The translations under genes and the position numbers were made by a program. A stretch of 26,044 nt of DNA from Halanaerobium sp. (GTDB taxonomy: Bacteria; Bacillota; Halanaerobiia; Halanaerobiales; Halanaerobiaceae), in the NCBI GenBank assembly GCA_003070825.1, contig QBLP01000006.1, forward strand, positions 1 through 26,044, read 5' to 3'. The stretch's first letter is position 1. The number at the start of each line of letters is the position of its first letter. The notes beneath the pieces were generated by a model, which saw only the letters and a list, made by a program, of their open reading frames with translations, was not told the origin of the DNA and searched no databases. Shown piece by piece: positions 1 through 7,624 of the stretch.

Positions 1-11
1 AGCTTTTTCAA

Positions 12-143
12 CTATAAATTAATCGATTCATCCCCACCTATTGACATAAGCGAGGCTTTCTCGGCTAAATTCAGTAAGTTTGACGGTAATAAAATTAAAG
101 CTGCCAGCAGAAATAAGATCAAAAGCAGCAACGATTGATTCAT
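12..143 (-). CDS. small membrane peptide, 43 aa, hypothetical
   Basis: This is a short open frame starting at ATG (141-143) and ending at TAG (12-14). An AAAGGA ribosome-binding site lies about 8 nt before the ATG. A second in-frame ATG lies 9 nt upstream but is too close to that site to use it. Residues 3-24 form one very hydrophobic stretch rich in Leu, Ile and Ala, which should be a single membrane helix. A short polar tail ending in DESINL follows. I do not recognise a family. It lies about 107 nt downstream of the RsbW-type kinase gene, in the same direction, so it could belong to that transcript. The call rests on the ribosome site, the start and the membrane character; a chance frame of this size is possible. 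Confidence 0.45.
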   Translation of the reverse strand: MNQSLLLLILFLLAALILLPSNLLNLAEKASLMSIGGDESINL

Positions 144-250
144 AAAGCCCATCCTTTAAATTTTAAATTTTAAGAAAAAAGTTCTGATAGACTTAAGTAT
201 ATAATTTTAAAGTCAAAAAATCAATTAGCCCGCATCACCGGCAAACAAAT

Positions 251-676
251 TTAAAAGTCAATTGTTTTTAACAGATATGCCTTATTCCCCGCTTGATTAT
301 AATAAAATTCATCACAGCCCCGGGCGGTCATCATTATTCCTCTCCCCCGCTCACTATCACCGCTAATATCAAATTCCTGCCTGAGTCTTTTCTGCCAGTC
401 AAAACCTCTTCCCTGATCTTTTACTTCAGCAGCAAGAGAATCCTTAGTAATCTTCAGCTCAATAATTACCTTTTTGTCTGCTTCCATCTGATTACCATGT
501 TCGGCAGCATTGGCAATAATCTCATGTAAGGCCATAGCAAAGATATCAGAGCTGATTGAATTTGGCAGCAGCTTATAAATTACTGCCTGAAATCTGCAGA
601 CAGCTTTTTTCCTGCTTTCAAGTTCAAAATGGAATTTACCGGTCTTTTTTTGAGACTCAAGCTCTTTATTCTCCAT
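251..676 (-). CDS. RsbW/SpoIIAB-type serine kinase, anti-sigma factor family
   Basis: This is a 141-residue cytoplasmic protein of the GHKL ATPase fold. The N box is at residues 51-62 (HEIIANAAEHGN), the G1 box is DQGRGFD around 87-93, and the G2 box is ERGRGI around 109-114. Family members bind a sigma factor or another partner and phosphorylate a STAS-domain antagonist on serine. The length is normal for RsbW or SpoIIAB. The ATG has an AGGAG site about 9 nt upstream. The gene follows the STAS gene after 59 nt, on the same strand, so the two are the expected kinase and substrate. No sigma factor gene follows it here, unlike sigB or spoIIA operons, so the target is unknown. It may instead regulate a non-sigma output. 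Confidence 0.88.
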   Translation of the reverse strand: MENKELESQKKTGKFHFELESRKKAVCRFQAVIYKLLPNSISSDIFAMALHEIIANAAEHGNQMEADKKVIIELKITKDSLAAEVKDQGRGFDWQKRLRQEFDISGDSERGRGIMMTARGCDEFYYNQAGNKAYLLKTIDF

Positions 677-735
677 TACTCCAACTCCTATGTCTTAATT
701 CTTTAAATAACAGCTTTAGCAAATTATTTTTAGCT

Positions 736-1047
736 TTATTCTTCAATTGTAATAACTTTATTTAAATGAATCATCTCAAACATATTTTTAATATAGTCAC
801 TTTCAACATTCCGGATAATCAGCTTTCCTTCCTTTTCTTTTAATTTTTTATGAAAAAGCAGCAGTTTACCCAGACCTGAACTGTCAATACTTTCAACCTC
901 AGAAAAATCCAGTATAACTTTTTTGTAGTCTTTTTTGAATAATTCCAGCAGCTTGTCTTTTAAATCCTGTGAGTTGGAAAAATCAATATTTCCGACTGGA
1001 CTAATCACAACCTGCTCACTGTTAATTACATCTGTTTTGCTCTCCAT
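736..1047 (-). CDS. STAS-domain anti-sigma factor antagonist (RsbV/SpoIIAA type)
   Basis: This is a 103-residue single STAS domain. The hallmark ESIDSSGLGKLL at residues 52-63 carries the serine (S57 in this numbering) that RsbW-type kinases phosphorylate in the family. The ATG at 1045-1047 was chosen because a GGGGGA ribosome site lies 6 nt upstream. A TTG two codons earlier is too close to that site. The gene lies between the HD-GYP gene (65 nt upstream) and the kinase gene (59 nt downstream). With the PP2C phosphatase encoded at the head of the cluster, it completes a phosphatase-antagonist-kinase partner switch. When dephosphorylated it should bind the kinase and release whatever the kinase holds. 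Confidence 0.9.
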   Translation of the reverse strand: MESKTDVINSEQVVISPVGNIDFSNSQDLKDKLLELFKKDYKKVILDFSEVESIDSSGLGKLLLFHKKLKEKEGKLIIRNVESDYIKNMFEMIHLNKVITIEE

Positions 1048-1112
1048 TTTCAATCCCCCAATTTCTGCTTCATTTACTTTCTGCTTTATATAATATTATA
1101 TCTCTTAACCAA

Positions 1113-2342
1113 CTAAATAGCATTTTTTAAGACAGCAACTATCTCTGCATCCAGCTTTGCTTCCTGCTCCATACTGTCAATAATACCTAAGGCTTTTGCT
1201 ATAGAAAAAGCAGGTCTGTAAGGCCTGTCTTCAGTTAGAGCCTGGAAAACGTCACTGACTGCCATAATCCGGCTGCCGGTATTGAGCTGATCGCCGCTAA
1301 TTCTAAAAGGATAACCAGTTCCATCCAGCCTTTCGTGATGAAAGGCCGCCCATTCAGGAATACTGCCCAGACCCTGAATCTTATTCAGCAGCCTGTAGGT
1401 ATAGAAAGTATGCTGTTTAACCACTTTAAATTCAGCAGCTGTCAGTTCAGCCTCTTTTTCAATAATTTCAGCCGGAACGATTAGTTTACCCAGATCATGA
1501 AAAAGACCTGCAATTCTAATCGCCCGCTGCTGCTGATAGCTGTAACCAAGCTCATGAGTAATCATTGCCGCAATTGTTGCCACCCCGGTACTGTGTCTGG
1601 AAGTAAAGGGGCTGACCCGATCTATTAAATGAGCCACTATGCTGGCAATTGATTCCAGATCACTCAAATCAATTTTAACCCTTGTTCTTCTGCCCCACTT
1701 TTCCAGAATACTGTTGTATTCTTTTACCTTTAAGTTAAGCCAGAAAGATTCTTTTTCGGCAATAACTGAAAAAATTTTTACTAATTCTGGATCAAACCAG
1801 CTTCCAGACCTTGATTTAATTGTCTCCATGATATGATCAACCTGATTTAAAATAAAAGTTTCAGAATCGATCAGGGCCTCAATCCTATCTGAAAGATGAA
1901 TAATTCGACTGGCCAGCGGAATTGCATTTCCCTGAACCCGGTCAAAATTACTACCACTCCAGTTATGGTGATGAAAATAGATAATATCTGCCAGCTGAGG
2001 CATAAAATTAAGCTTTTCTGTTAACTCTGCCCCGAGCCTGCAGTGAGACTCAGCCAGCCCCAGTTCTACCTGAAAAATATTTTGAGCCTTTTCCTTCTTT
2101 TCAGTATCAACTATCCCAAGATCATGGATTAAAGCAGCCAGCACCAGCTGGTTTATTTCTTCTTTTTCAAGCTCCAGCATTTCTGCAATTTCTAAGGCTA
2201 TATAAGCTACTCTCCTTGAATGATCGAGGATTTCATAATTATCCATATCAAGTGCACTGGAAAGAGTAATAAATAGTTCACTCAGCCTCATTTTCGAATC
2301 AGGAAGATTCCCCAGTTTATTTACTTCAATTTTTGTCTGCAT
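1113..2342 (-). CDS. tandem HD / HD-GYP domain protein, probable cyclic-di-GMP phosphodiesterase
   Basis: This 409-residue soluble protein has two HD domains. The first, about residues 35-165, has H41, the HD pair 73-74, H100, HH 124-125 and D152. The second, about 240-400, is a good HD-GYP domain with H250, HD 282-283, H311, HH 335-336, the GTGYP motif at 341-345 and D364. HD-GYP enzymes hydrolyse cyclic di-GMP, using two or three metals held by these residues. The first domain keeps most metal ligands but lacks a clear GYP motif. There is no membrane segment or receiver domain. The ATG at 2340-2342 was chosen over an upstream GTG at 2363 because it lies about 11 nt after GGGGG. A good promoter lies upstream (2396-2424). 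Its place in the partner-switch cluster suggests a link between second messenger and switch, which is inference. Confidence 0.87.
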   Translation of the reverse strand: MQTKIEVNKLGNLPDSKMRLSELFITLSSALDMDNYEILDHSRRVAYIALEIAEMLELEKEEINQLVLAALIHDLGIVDTEKKEKAQNIFQVELGLAESHCRLGAELTEKLNFMPQLADIIYFHHHNWSGSNFDRVQGNAIPLASRIIHLSDRIEALIDSETFILNQVDHIMETIKSRSGSWFDPELVKIFSVIAEKESFWLNLKVKEYNSILEKWGRRTRVKIDLSDLESIASIVAHLIDRVSPFTSRHSTGVATIAAMITHELGYSYQQQRAIRIAGLFHDLGKLIVPAEIIEKEAELTAAEFKVVKQHTFYTYRLLNKIQGLGSIPEWAAFHHERLDGTGYPFRISGDQLNTGSRIMAVSDVFQALTEDRPYRPAFSIAKALGIIDSMEQEAKLDAEIVAVLKNAI

Positions 2343-2395
2343 CAAAATTATAGCCCCCAACACTAATTAATAACAATTATTATTACTATACTCTG

Positions 2396-2424
2396 ATTAT
2401 AGCTAATTCTGCAATTTTATGCAA
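2396..2424 (-). promoter_or_regulatory. sigma-A-type promoter for the HD-GYP gene
   Basis: Read on the minus strand, TTGCAT (2419-2424), a 17-nt spacer and TATAAT (2396-2401) form a near-consensus housekeeping promoter. The start would fall near 2389, giving a 5' leader of about 47 nt before the HD-GYP ATG. It would let the HD-GYP, STAS and kinase genes be transcribed apart from the phosphatase gene. Confidence 0.68.
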
Positions 2425-2486
2425 GAAAAAATATATTTAGTCATAAAGTTTTATTATGATAAATTATCTAATTATTGGCTTTAAAT

Positions 2487-2681
2487 TTACTCCAGATGAT
2501 CTTTTAAAGCTTCATAACGTGAGCGCAGAAGCTTTTCGTGCCCCTTTTCATCTTTAATCAGCTGCTCAAAAAGAGCCTTTGCTTTCTGATCATCGGTCTG
2601 TTCCTTTAAGTACTTATATTTTTCCTGGGCTGCAATCTCATCTTCTATTGCTTCCAGTAACCCTTCTAAGACTATGTCCAC
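2487..2681 (-). CDS. half-size rubrerythrin-like protein, 64 aa
   Basis: This short helical protein resembles one helical hairpin of the rubrerythrin/ferritin-like fold. It has E15 with a following Q19, E20 and Y22, and then a DEKGHE segment at 44-49, giving one E plus one ExxH metal-ligand set. Full rubrerythrins have two such hairpins and a rubredoxin domain; neither is present. A homodimer could rebuild a four-helix diiron site, as in other half-ferritin families, but that is inference. The start is GTG at 2679-2681 with an AGGAGAG site about 7 nt before it. It lies 23 nt after the PAS-PP2C phosphatase gene and is surely co-transcribed with it. A role in iron or peroxide sensing or protection would suit an anaerobe. 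Confidence 0.7.
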   Translation of the reverse strand: MDIVLEGLLEAIEDEIAAQEKYKYLKEQTDDQKAKALFEQLIKDEKGHEKLLRSRYEALKDHLE

Positions 2682-2704
2682 TGCTATCTCTCCTCTCAGG
2701 TTAT

Positions 2705-4354
2705 TTATTTTTGTTTAAAAACCATAAAAGTTATGTCATCCTGCCCCACCCTGGAGTTGGAATAGGTTTTAAAATCCTGATTTACCGCCCTAATAACCTC
2801 TGCTGCAGCTGAGTGCCGCTCTGCCTCCAGCACAGCTGTTAGCCGCATTAATCCATACTGCTGCTGATCGTTAGCTGCTGAGCGCTCTTCAATAATTCCA
2901 TCAGTTGTAATAAAAAGCAGATCCCCACTTTTCAGGCTGACTTTCTGCTCTTGATAATCAATTATTGAGCTGTCCTGATAATTTTCCAGTGCAATAGCAG
3001 TTGAAATAGGTACTCCTCCATTTTCCAGTTTATTTAATTTTCCCTGGTTGTCAATCAGCAGGGGAGGAATATGAATCCCTGCATTACTGAAAGCAAAAGT
3101 CCTATTTTCTTTGTTGTAAACTCCAATCAAGAGACAGGTCATATAATCGACTGCAATATTTTCCTGGTGATATTTGTTGATAATAAATTTTAACAACTCA
3201 GTTGAATTCAGTCCCTGGCCAAGGTTGGCCTGGTTGGAGAGGTAATTATTAACCAGCTCTCTTAAAAATATATTTAAAATTGAGCCGTCAAGGCCGTGAC
3301 CGCTGACATCAGCTAAATAAATTAAAAGCTCTTTTCCAGTATCGATCAGATTATAAAAATCTCCCCCGAGTTTATTTGCCGGTTGAAAATAGACCTGATA
3401 ATCAAGTTTAGCTATTTGCGGCAGCTTTTTAGGAAGAAACTGCTGGTGCAGTCGTCTTCCTTTTTCAAATTCAGCTTCCAGCCTGGAATAAAGATCATTT
3501 ATCTTTTGATTAGAGAGCTCTAAACTCTTTTCATAATTTTTTCTGGCTGTAATATCACGGTAACTCTGAATTATCCCCTTTAAGTTACCCTGATGATCTC
3601 TATAAGGGACAATGGTCACAATAAAGAAGTGATTTTCACCTGCAAGTTTAACTGCAGTATCCTCCTGGATAAATTCTCTGCCGGCCAGAATCTGTTTTAG
3701 AGAACAATTTTCAGTTCCACAATTTTCTGTACAGAAAGCATTGGAACAGTTCCTTCTCTGACTGAAGAAAAAATCCTCGCCCAGATTATCTTTTTTATAC
3801 AGTCTATTTAATTCTTTATAACGCTGATTGCTTTTTATAATCTGATAATTTAAATCCACATAGCGAATTGCTTCTGTGGATAGATCTAAAATATCATTTA
3901 GCATTTTTTCTTTTTCTTCCAGCTGATTTTTCTTTTCTAAAAGCTCTCTTTCCATCTGCTTGCGCTGGCTGATATCCTTTTTTACAGCTACATAGCTGCT
4001 TATTTCACCCTGCCGGCCGATAATTGGAGTAATTGATGCCTGCTCCCAGAATTTTTCCCCACTTTTTTTGAGATTCAAAAATTCTCCACTCCACTTCTGA
4101 CCACTGCTGATTGTCTGCCAGAGATTTTGATAAAACTCTTTTTGATGACAGCCGCTTTTTAAAATCCGCGGATTCTCACCTAATACCTCATCTCTGCTGT
4201 AGCCGGTTAGTTCAACAAAGCGGGGATTGACATATTCTATACAGCCCTCAGGATCAGTTATCACAACTGTTTCCGGGCTCTGCTCAACTGCCTGAATTAA
4301 TCTTGAACTATCTAATTCAGTTTCAAAACTAAATTTTTCCAACTTTTTCTCCAA
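2705..4354 (-). CDS. PAS-PAS-PP2C serine phosphatase, RsbU/SpoIIE type
   Basis: This is a soluble sensor phosphatase of 549 residues. PAS domain 1 with its PAC tail covers about 18-128, a charged coiled coil 130-155, PAS domain 2 about 155-270, a second coiled coil 272-300, and a SpoIIE/PP2C catalytic domain 320-547. Metal ligands are visible at GGDF (330-333), ADVSG (D349), TTDG (D485) and DD 539-540. Such enzymes dephosphorylate a STAS protein, here probably the product at 736-1047. PAS2 contains four cysteines (203, 208, 212, 217), suggesting bound metal, an Fe-S cluster or redox control. I chose the TTG at 4352-4354 because GGAGAGGAG ends 7 nt before it. An in-frame ATG at 4384 would add 10 residues but has only a distant G-run. 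It heads the cluster. Confidence 0.88.
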   Translation of the reverse strand: MEKKLEKFSFETELDSSRLIQAVEQSPETVVITDPEGCIEYVNPRFVELTGYSRDEVLGENPRILKSGCHQKEFYQNLWQTISSGQKWSGEFLNLKKSGEKFWEQASITPIIGRQGEISSYVAVKKDISQRKQMERELLEKKNQLEEKEKMLNDILDLSTEAIRYVDLNYQIIKSNQRYKELNRLYKKDNLGEDFFFSQRRNCSNAFCTENCGTENCSLKQILAGREFIQEDTAVKLAGENHFFIVTIVPYRDHQGNLKGIIQSYRDITARKNYEKSLELSNQKINDLYSRLEAEFEKGRRLHQQFLPKKLPQIAKLDYQVYFQPANKLGGDFYNLIDTGKELLIYLADVSGHGLDGSILNIFLRELVNNYLSNQANLGQGLNSTELLKFIINKYHQENIAVDYMTCLLIGVYNKENRTFAFSNAGIHIPPLLIDNQGKLNKLENGGVPISTAIALENYQDSSIIDYQEQKVSLKSGDLLFITTDGIIEERSAANDQQQYGLMRLTAVLEAERHSAAAEVIRAVNQDFKTYSNSRVGQDDITFMVFKQK

Positions 4355-4478
4355 AGCAAAGCTCCTCTCCAAAACTGATCCCATCTATCAACAACTGAGC
4401 CCCTATAAATAAGATAAATTACTATTACTATACTTTTATTATTTGACATAACTGTGCAAAACCCTGCTTTTTTTCGAC

Positions 4479-4526
4479 AAAAAACCCCTAAATTTAACAA
4501 ATTGCAATTAATTTGAAATTTAGGGG
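4479..4526 (-). terminator. strong intrinsic terminator of the antiporter operon
   Basis: The arms at 4485-4495 and 4516-4526 pair perfectly over 11 bp (CCCCTAAATTT with AAATTTAGGGG). The stem continues through CAAATT/AATTTG after a two-base bulge. On the minus strand the hairpin is followed at once by six T residues (4479-4484). It lies just after the last antiporter gene, which ends at 4544, and separates that operon from the signalling cluster. Confidence 0.87.
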
Positions 4527-4543
4527 GTAAATCTCTATTCAAT

Positions 4544-6085
4544 TTAAAAATAACTGTAGATCTGCTGCCAGAGTAAAAGCACAGTTAGAAAAATAGGAAT
4601 CCATAAAAGCTGGATTGTAAAATCCTGATAGACAAAATTATGCAGTCTCTGAGAAGCATTAAAAATTGCATTGTAGAAAAAAGTTTCAAATATTTTTTCA
4701 GTATCAAAGCGGACACTCTTGCGGCTCAGGCCGTAGAAGAAATTTAAAAATAACTGCAGATAATTTTCCAGAGACAAATTACCCCGGGCCTCAACTTTAA
4801 AGCCGCTGTGGTTATAAAAGAGATAAGCTGCAATTCCTAGATAGATTGTGGTGTCCCGGAAACCGACTAAAAGGTGAAAGTCTTTTTCAACCAGAGCGGC
4901 CAGAACATTACCCGGCATCTCAGGCCAGAACCCGACAACTAAAATCCCCAGCATCCCAATCAAAAGTGCCAGAATATCATGGCTGTAGATCTGATAATGA
5001 TTAAAACCCTGTTTTAGATCTTCGAAAAAGCTGCTGTAATCCTGATCCTTAATAAAAATCCAGTAAAGAACTCTGCCGGCATAAAGAAAACTTAAGAGAC
5101 CTAGCAGAAAAAAGACAATAGTTGAAAGCAGACCAGCTGTCTGAGCTGATTTAATTAAATATTTACTGTTATAACCAGCAGTAAAGACCACAGCTCCGAG
5201 AGAAGCATAACTCAAGATTGTGGCTGCAGCTGTAATCGGTCTCCTGCTTAAGGCATCTTTAAATTCATAAATAATCCGGGAACCATATTCCTTCTGCCAG
5301 ATACCACTGCTGATAAATAAAGTTGTCTTGGCAAAACCGTGCGCTATAATCTGAAGTACAGCCCCATAAAAGGCATATTTGCCGCCAGTACCAATAGCCA
5401 GAGCAATTAAACCCAGCTGGCTGACCGTAGAATAAGCAAGCATAATCTTTAAATCAGCAGAGCGCAGTGCCTGCCAGCCGGCATAAACAATCATTGCCAG
5501 CCCGAGCAGAAAAAGAAAGGTATTTCCGGTTTCCATTGGAATGATCTTTAATAAAAATATGTAACCGAGCTTAACAACCCAGCCGGATAAAATAGCACTT
5601 ACCGGTGCCGGTGCCTCAGAGTGAATTGGGGGGAGCCAGAAGTGGAATAAAAAGAGACCACTCTTCATTCCAATCCCCATAATTAAGATAAACTGCAGGG
5701 GCACAGAATCAATTACCCCAATCTTTGAATAACCAAAAGCATTGGCCGCCAGGGCACCAAAAAGCAGAATACTGCTGCCGCTGAACTGAATCACAAAATA
5801 CTGTCTAACCAGCTTCCAGTCACTCCAGGCCAGCATAAAGGTTGTGGCCAGAGTTACCATCTCCCAGGCAAAAAGGAAGAAAAACCAGTCATTGGTAAGA
5901 ATAACAATCAGAGTACTTAGCAGATATACAAGAGTTAAAATGTAATACCAAAATTTATTTTCTTTTATGTAATTCCAGGCTGCCAGAGCTGTCATCAGAG
6001 TTAAGATAACTCCTACTTCAGCCAGCAGAGGAAAATAACTATCAAATTGAAAACTCGACAGAAACTGCTGCCAGATAACAGCCAT
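4544..6085 (-). CDS. Mrp-type antiporter subunit, third D-like (NuoN/MrpD family)
   Basis: This is a polytopic membrane protein of 513 residues with about 14 hydrophobic helices, from the proton-pumping subunit family of complex I and Mrp antiporters. The key charged residues are present: the Glu in FAWEMVTLA, the Lys in GMKSGLFLFHFWLPP, the following HSEAPAPVSAILSG loop with a further Lys (VVKLGY), and the His/Lys pair in IIAHGFAKTTLF. It differs from the two D-like neighbours in the C-terminal third and may take the place of the MrpA N-terminal antiporter domain. It begins 3 nt after the preceding gene and is the last gene of the operon, followed by a strong terminator. Confidence 0.85.
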   Translation of the reverse strand: MAVIWQQFLSSFQFDSYFPLLAEVGVILTLMTALAAWNYIKENKFWYYILTLVYLLSTLIVILTNDWFFFLFAWEMVTLATTFMLAWSDWKLVRQYFVIQFSGSSILLFGALAANAFGYSKIGVIDSVPLQFILIMGIGMKSGLFLFHFWLPPIHSEAPAPVSAILSGWVVKLGYIFLLKIIPMETGNTFLFLLGLAMIVYAGWQALRSADLKIMLAYSTVSQLGLIALAIGTGGKYAFYGAVLQIIAHGFAKTTLFISSGIWQKEYGSRIIYEFKDALSRRPITAAATILSYASLGAVVFTAGYNSKYLIKSAQTAGLLSTIVFFLLGLLSFLYAGRVLYWIFIKDQDYSSFFEDLKQGFNHYQIYSHDILALLIGMLGILVVGFWPEMPGNVLAALVEKDFHLLVGFRDTTIYLGIAAYLFYNHSGFKVEARGNLSLENYLQLFLNFFYGLSRKSVRFDTEKIFETFFYNAIFNASQRLHNFVYQDFTIQLLWIPIFLTVLLLWQQIYSYF

Positions 6086-6088
6086 AAT

Positions 6089-7621
6089 TTAACCTCCCAG
6101 TACTAATTCTATATATCTTTCTACATTCATTAAACTTTCGATCGACATTCTTAACGGCAGATCAAAAAATCTAAAACCAAGTCCAAAGCCAACAATAATT
6201 GCTGTATAGGCATAGGTAATAAAGCTGACAATTTTCTCCCGGTATAAAACAGATAAAAGCGGACGACTGTAAATTTCTTCTTTCAGGTCATCTTCGGTCA
6301 GCTTAACTTCTTCAAAACCCTTAGCAATATAGCGCAGGTAATAAATTACCGCTGTCAGACTGCCAAAAATCACAATAAAGGCTCCAAAATAACTGCGGGC
6401 CTCTAAAAAGGCCATCAGCACATACCATTTGCTGGCAAAGCCCAGCAGTGGCGGCATTCCAATCATACTTAAAAGCAGAGCAATAAAGGCAATAAAAACA
6501 GAGCGGTTTCTGATTCCCACTCCCTTAAAATCGCGGTAGGCATGGGAGCGGGTGTACTGCAGCAGGTAACCGCAGGCTACAAATAAGCCGGCCTTCATAA
6601 ACATGTGGCTGATAATATGCAGCAGACCTCCGTAAAAACCTGCTTCAGTATTGAGCATTATTACTGCTGTGATCATTCCGATATGTCCGATACTTGAATA
6701 ACCCAAAAGACGCTTAATATTGTTTGACTGCAGGGCAAAGACATGCCCAAAAAATGAAGATAAAAGGGCCAGATCCAAAAGCAGCACATTTAAATTCAAA
6801 GCTTCCAGGGTTTCAAAACCAATTACAGTCCAGAAAATCCTGATAAAAATATATATATAAACTTTTGAGAGAACTCCTGATAAAACCGCAGTCACCGGTG
6901 AGGGTGCTGTATCATAACTTTTGGGCAGCCAGAATAAAAACGGAAAAATTCCCATCTTAATTAAAATCGCTGTTAGGAAAATAGCTGAAATAAAAAGCTG
7001 AATTCCGCTCTCCAGACTGGCGAAGTTCTGAGAGATATCCGCCATATTCAATGTTCCCAGATTGAAATAAATAATCAGTACACCGAGGAAAAAGAGCAGT
7101 CCTGCTAAAACATTGTAGATTAAGTATTTAATTGCAGCAGCACTGGCCTCCTGAGTCCTTTTAAAACCAATTAGAGCTCCGGAGGTAATGGTCAGCATTT
7201 CGATAAAAACATAAATATTAAACATATCGGCAGTTAAAATAGCTCCCATCGAAGCTGCGGCAATCAAAAAGTAAAGTACATAATATTTACCCTCATGGTG
7301 GCCAATATAACCTATAGAATAAATAACTATCAGAAATAGGCTTAAGGCAGTAATTACTGCAAAAACAAGACTTAAAGCATCCATGGCCAGAGTAATCCCC
7401 AGCGGTGGGTGCCAGCCCCCGAGGTAATACTGCAAAAAGAACTCACCATTTTTAAGCTGCTGAAAATTATTTATTATAATACTAATAATTAAATATGATT
7501 CCAGTAAAATTCCGAGCAGCACAAAAAAGCGCCTTAATTTCGCATTTATTAGATCAATAAAAGGAATTAAAAAGGCCGTGCCCAGAGGAACTAAAATCAA
7601 TAATAAAATTCTAATATCCAT
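6089..7621 (-). CDS. mrpD: Mrp antiporter subunit D, second copy
   Basis: This 510-residue integral membrane protein of the MrpD/NuoN family has about 14 helices. Conserved charges include the Glu in YVFIEMLTIT, the Lys in LIKMGIFPFLFWLP, the Lys in GVLSKVYIYIF and the His/Lys of LHIISHMFMKAGLF, so the ion path looks intact. It is plainly a paralogue of the gene just upstream (7625-9160). Long blocks match, and both end in the same ERYIELVLGG-like or QKYIELVLGG tail, which points to tandem duplication. The loop after FWLP reads KSYDTAPSP here, without the His of its twin. The ATG has a GGGAGG site, and only 3 nt separate it from its neighbours on each side. Confidence 0.9.
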   Translation of the reverse strand: MDIRILLLILVPLGTAFLIPFIDLINAKLRRFFVLLGILLESYLIISIIINNFQQLKNGEFFLQYYLGGWHPPLGITLAMDALSLVFAVITALSLFLIVIYSIGYIGHHEGKYYVLYFLIAAASMGAILTADMFNIYVFIEMLTITSGALIGFKRTQEASAAAIKYLIYNVLAGLLFFLGVLIIYFNLGTLNMADISQNFASLESGIQLFISAIFLTAILIKMGIFPFLFWLPKSYDTAPSPVTAVLSGVLSKVYIYIFIRIFWTVIGFETLEALNLNVLLLDLALLSSFFGHVFALQSNNIKRLLGYSSIGHIGMITAVIMLNTEAGFYGGLLHIISHMFMKAGLFVACGYLLQYTRSHAYRDFKGVGIRNRSVFIAFIALLLSMIGMPPLLGFASKWYVLMAFLEARSYFGAFIVIFGSLTAVIYYLRYIAKGFEEVKLTEDDLKEEIYSRPLLSVLYREKIVSFITYAYTAIIVGFGLGFRFFDLPLRMSIESLMNVERYIELVLGG

Positions 7622-7624
7622 TAA

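Noticed and set aside
205..245. Possible terminator after the RsbW-type gene
   Set aside because: The stem on the minus strand is only 3-4 bp with a bulge, and the T run is 8 nt away. It is too weak to call.
4312..4542. 76-aa frame on the minus strand upstream of the phosphatase
   Set aside because: It runs through the terminator of the antiporter operon and into the phosphatase gene in another frame, with no ribosome site.
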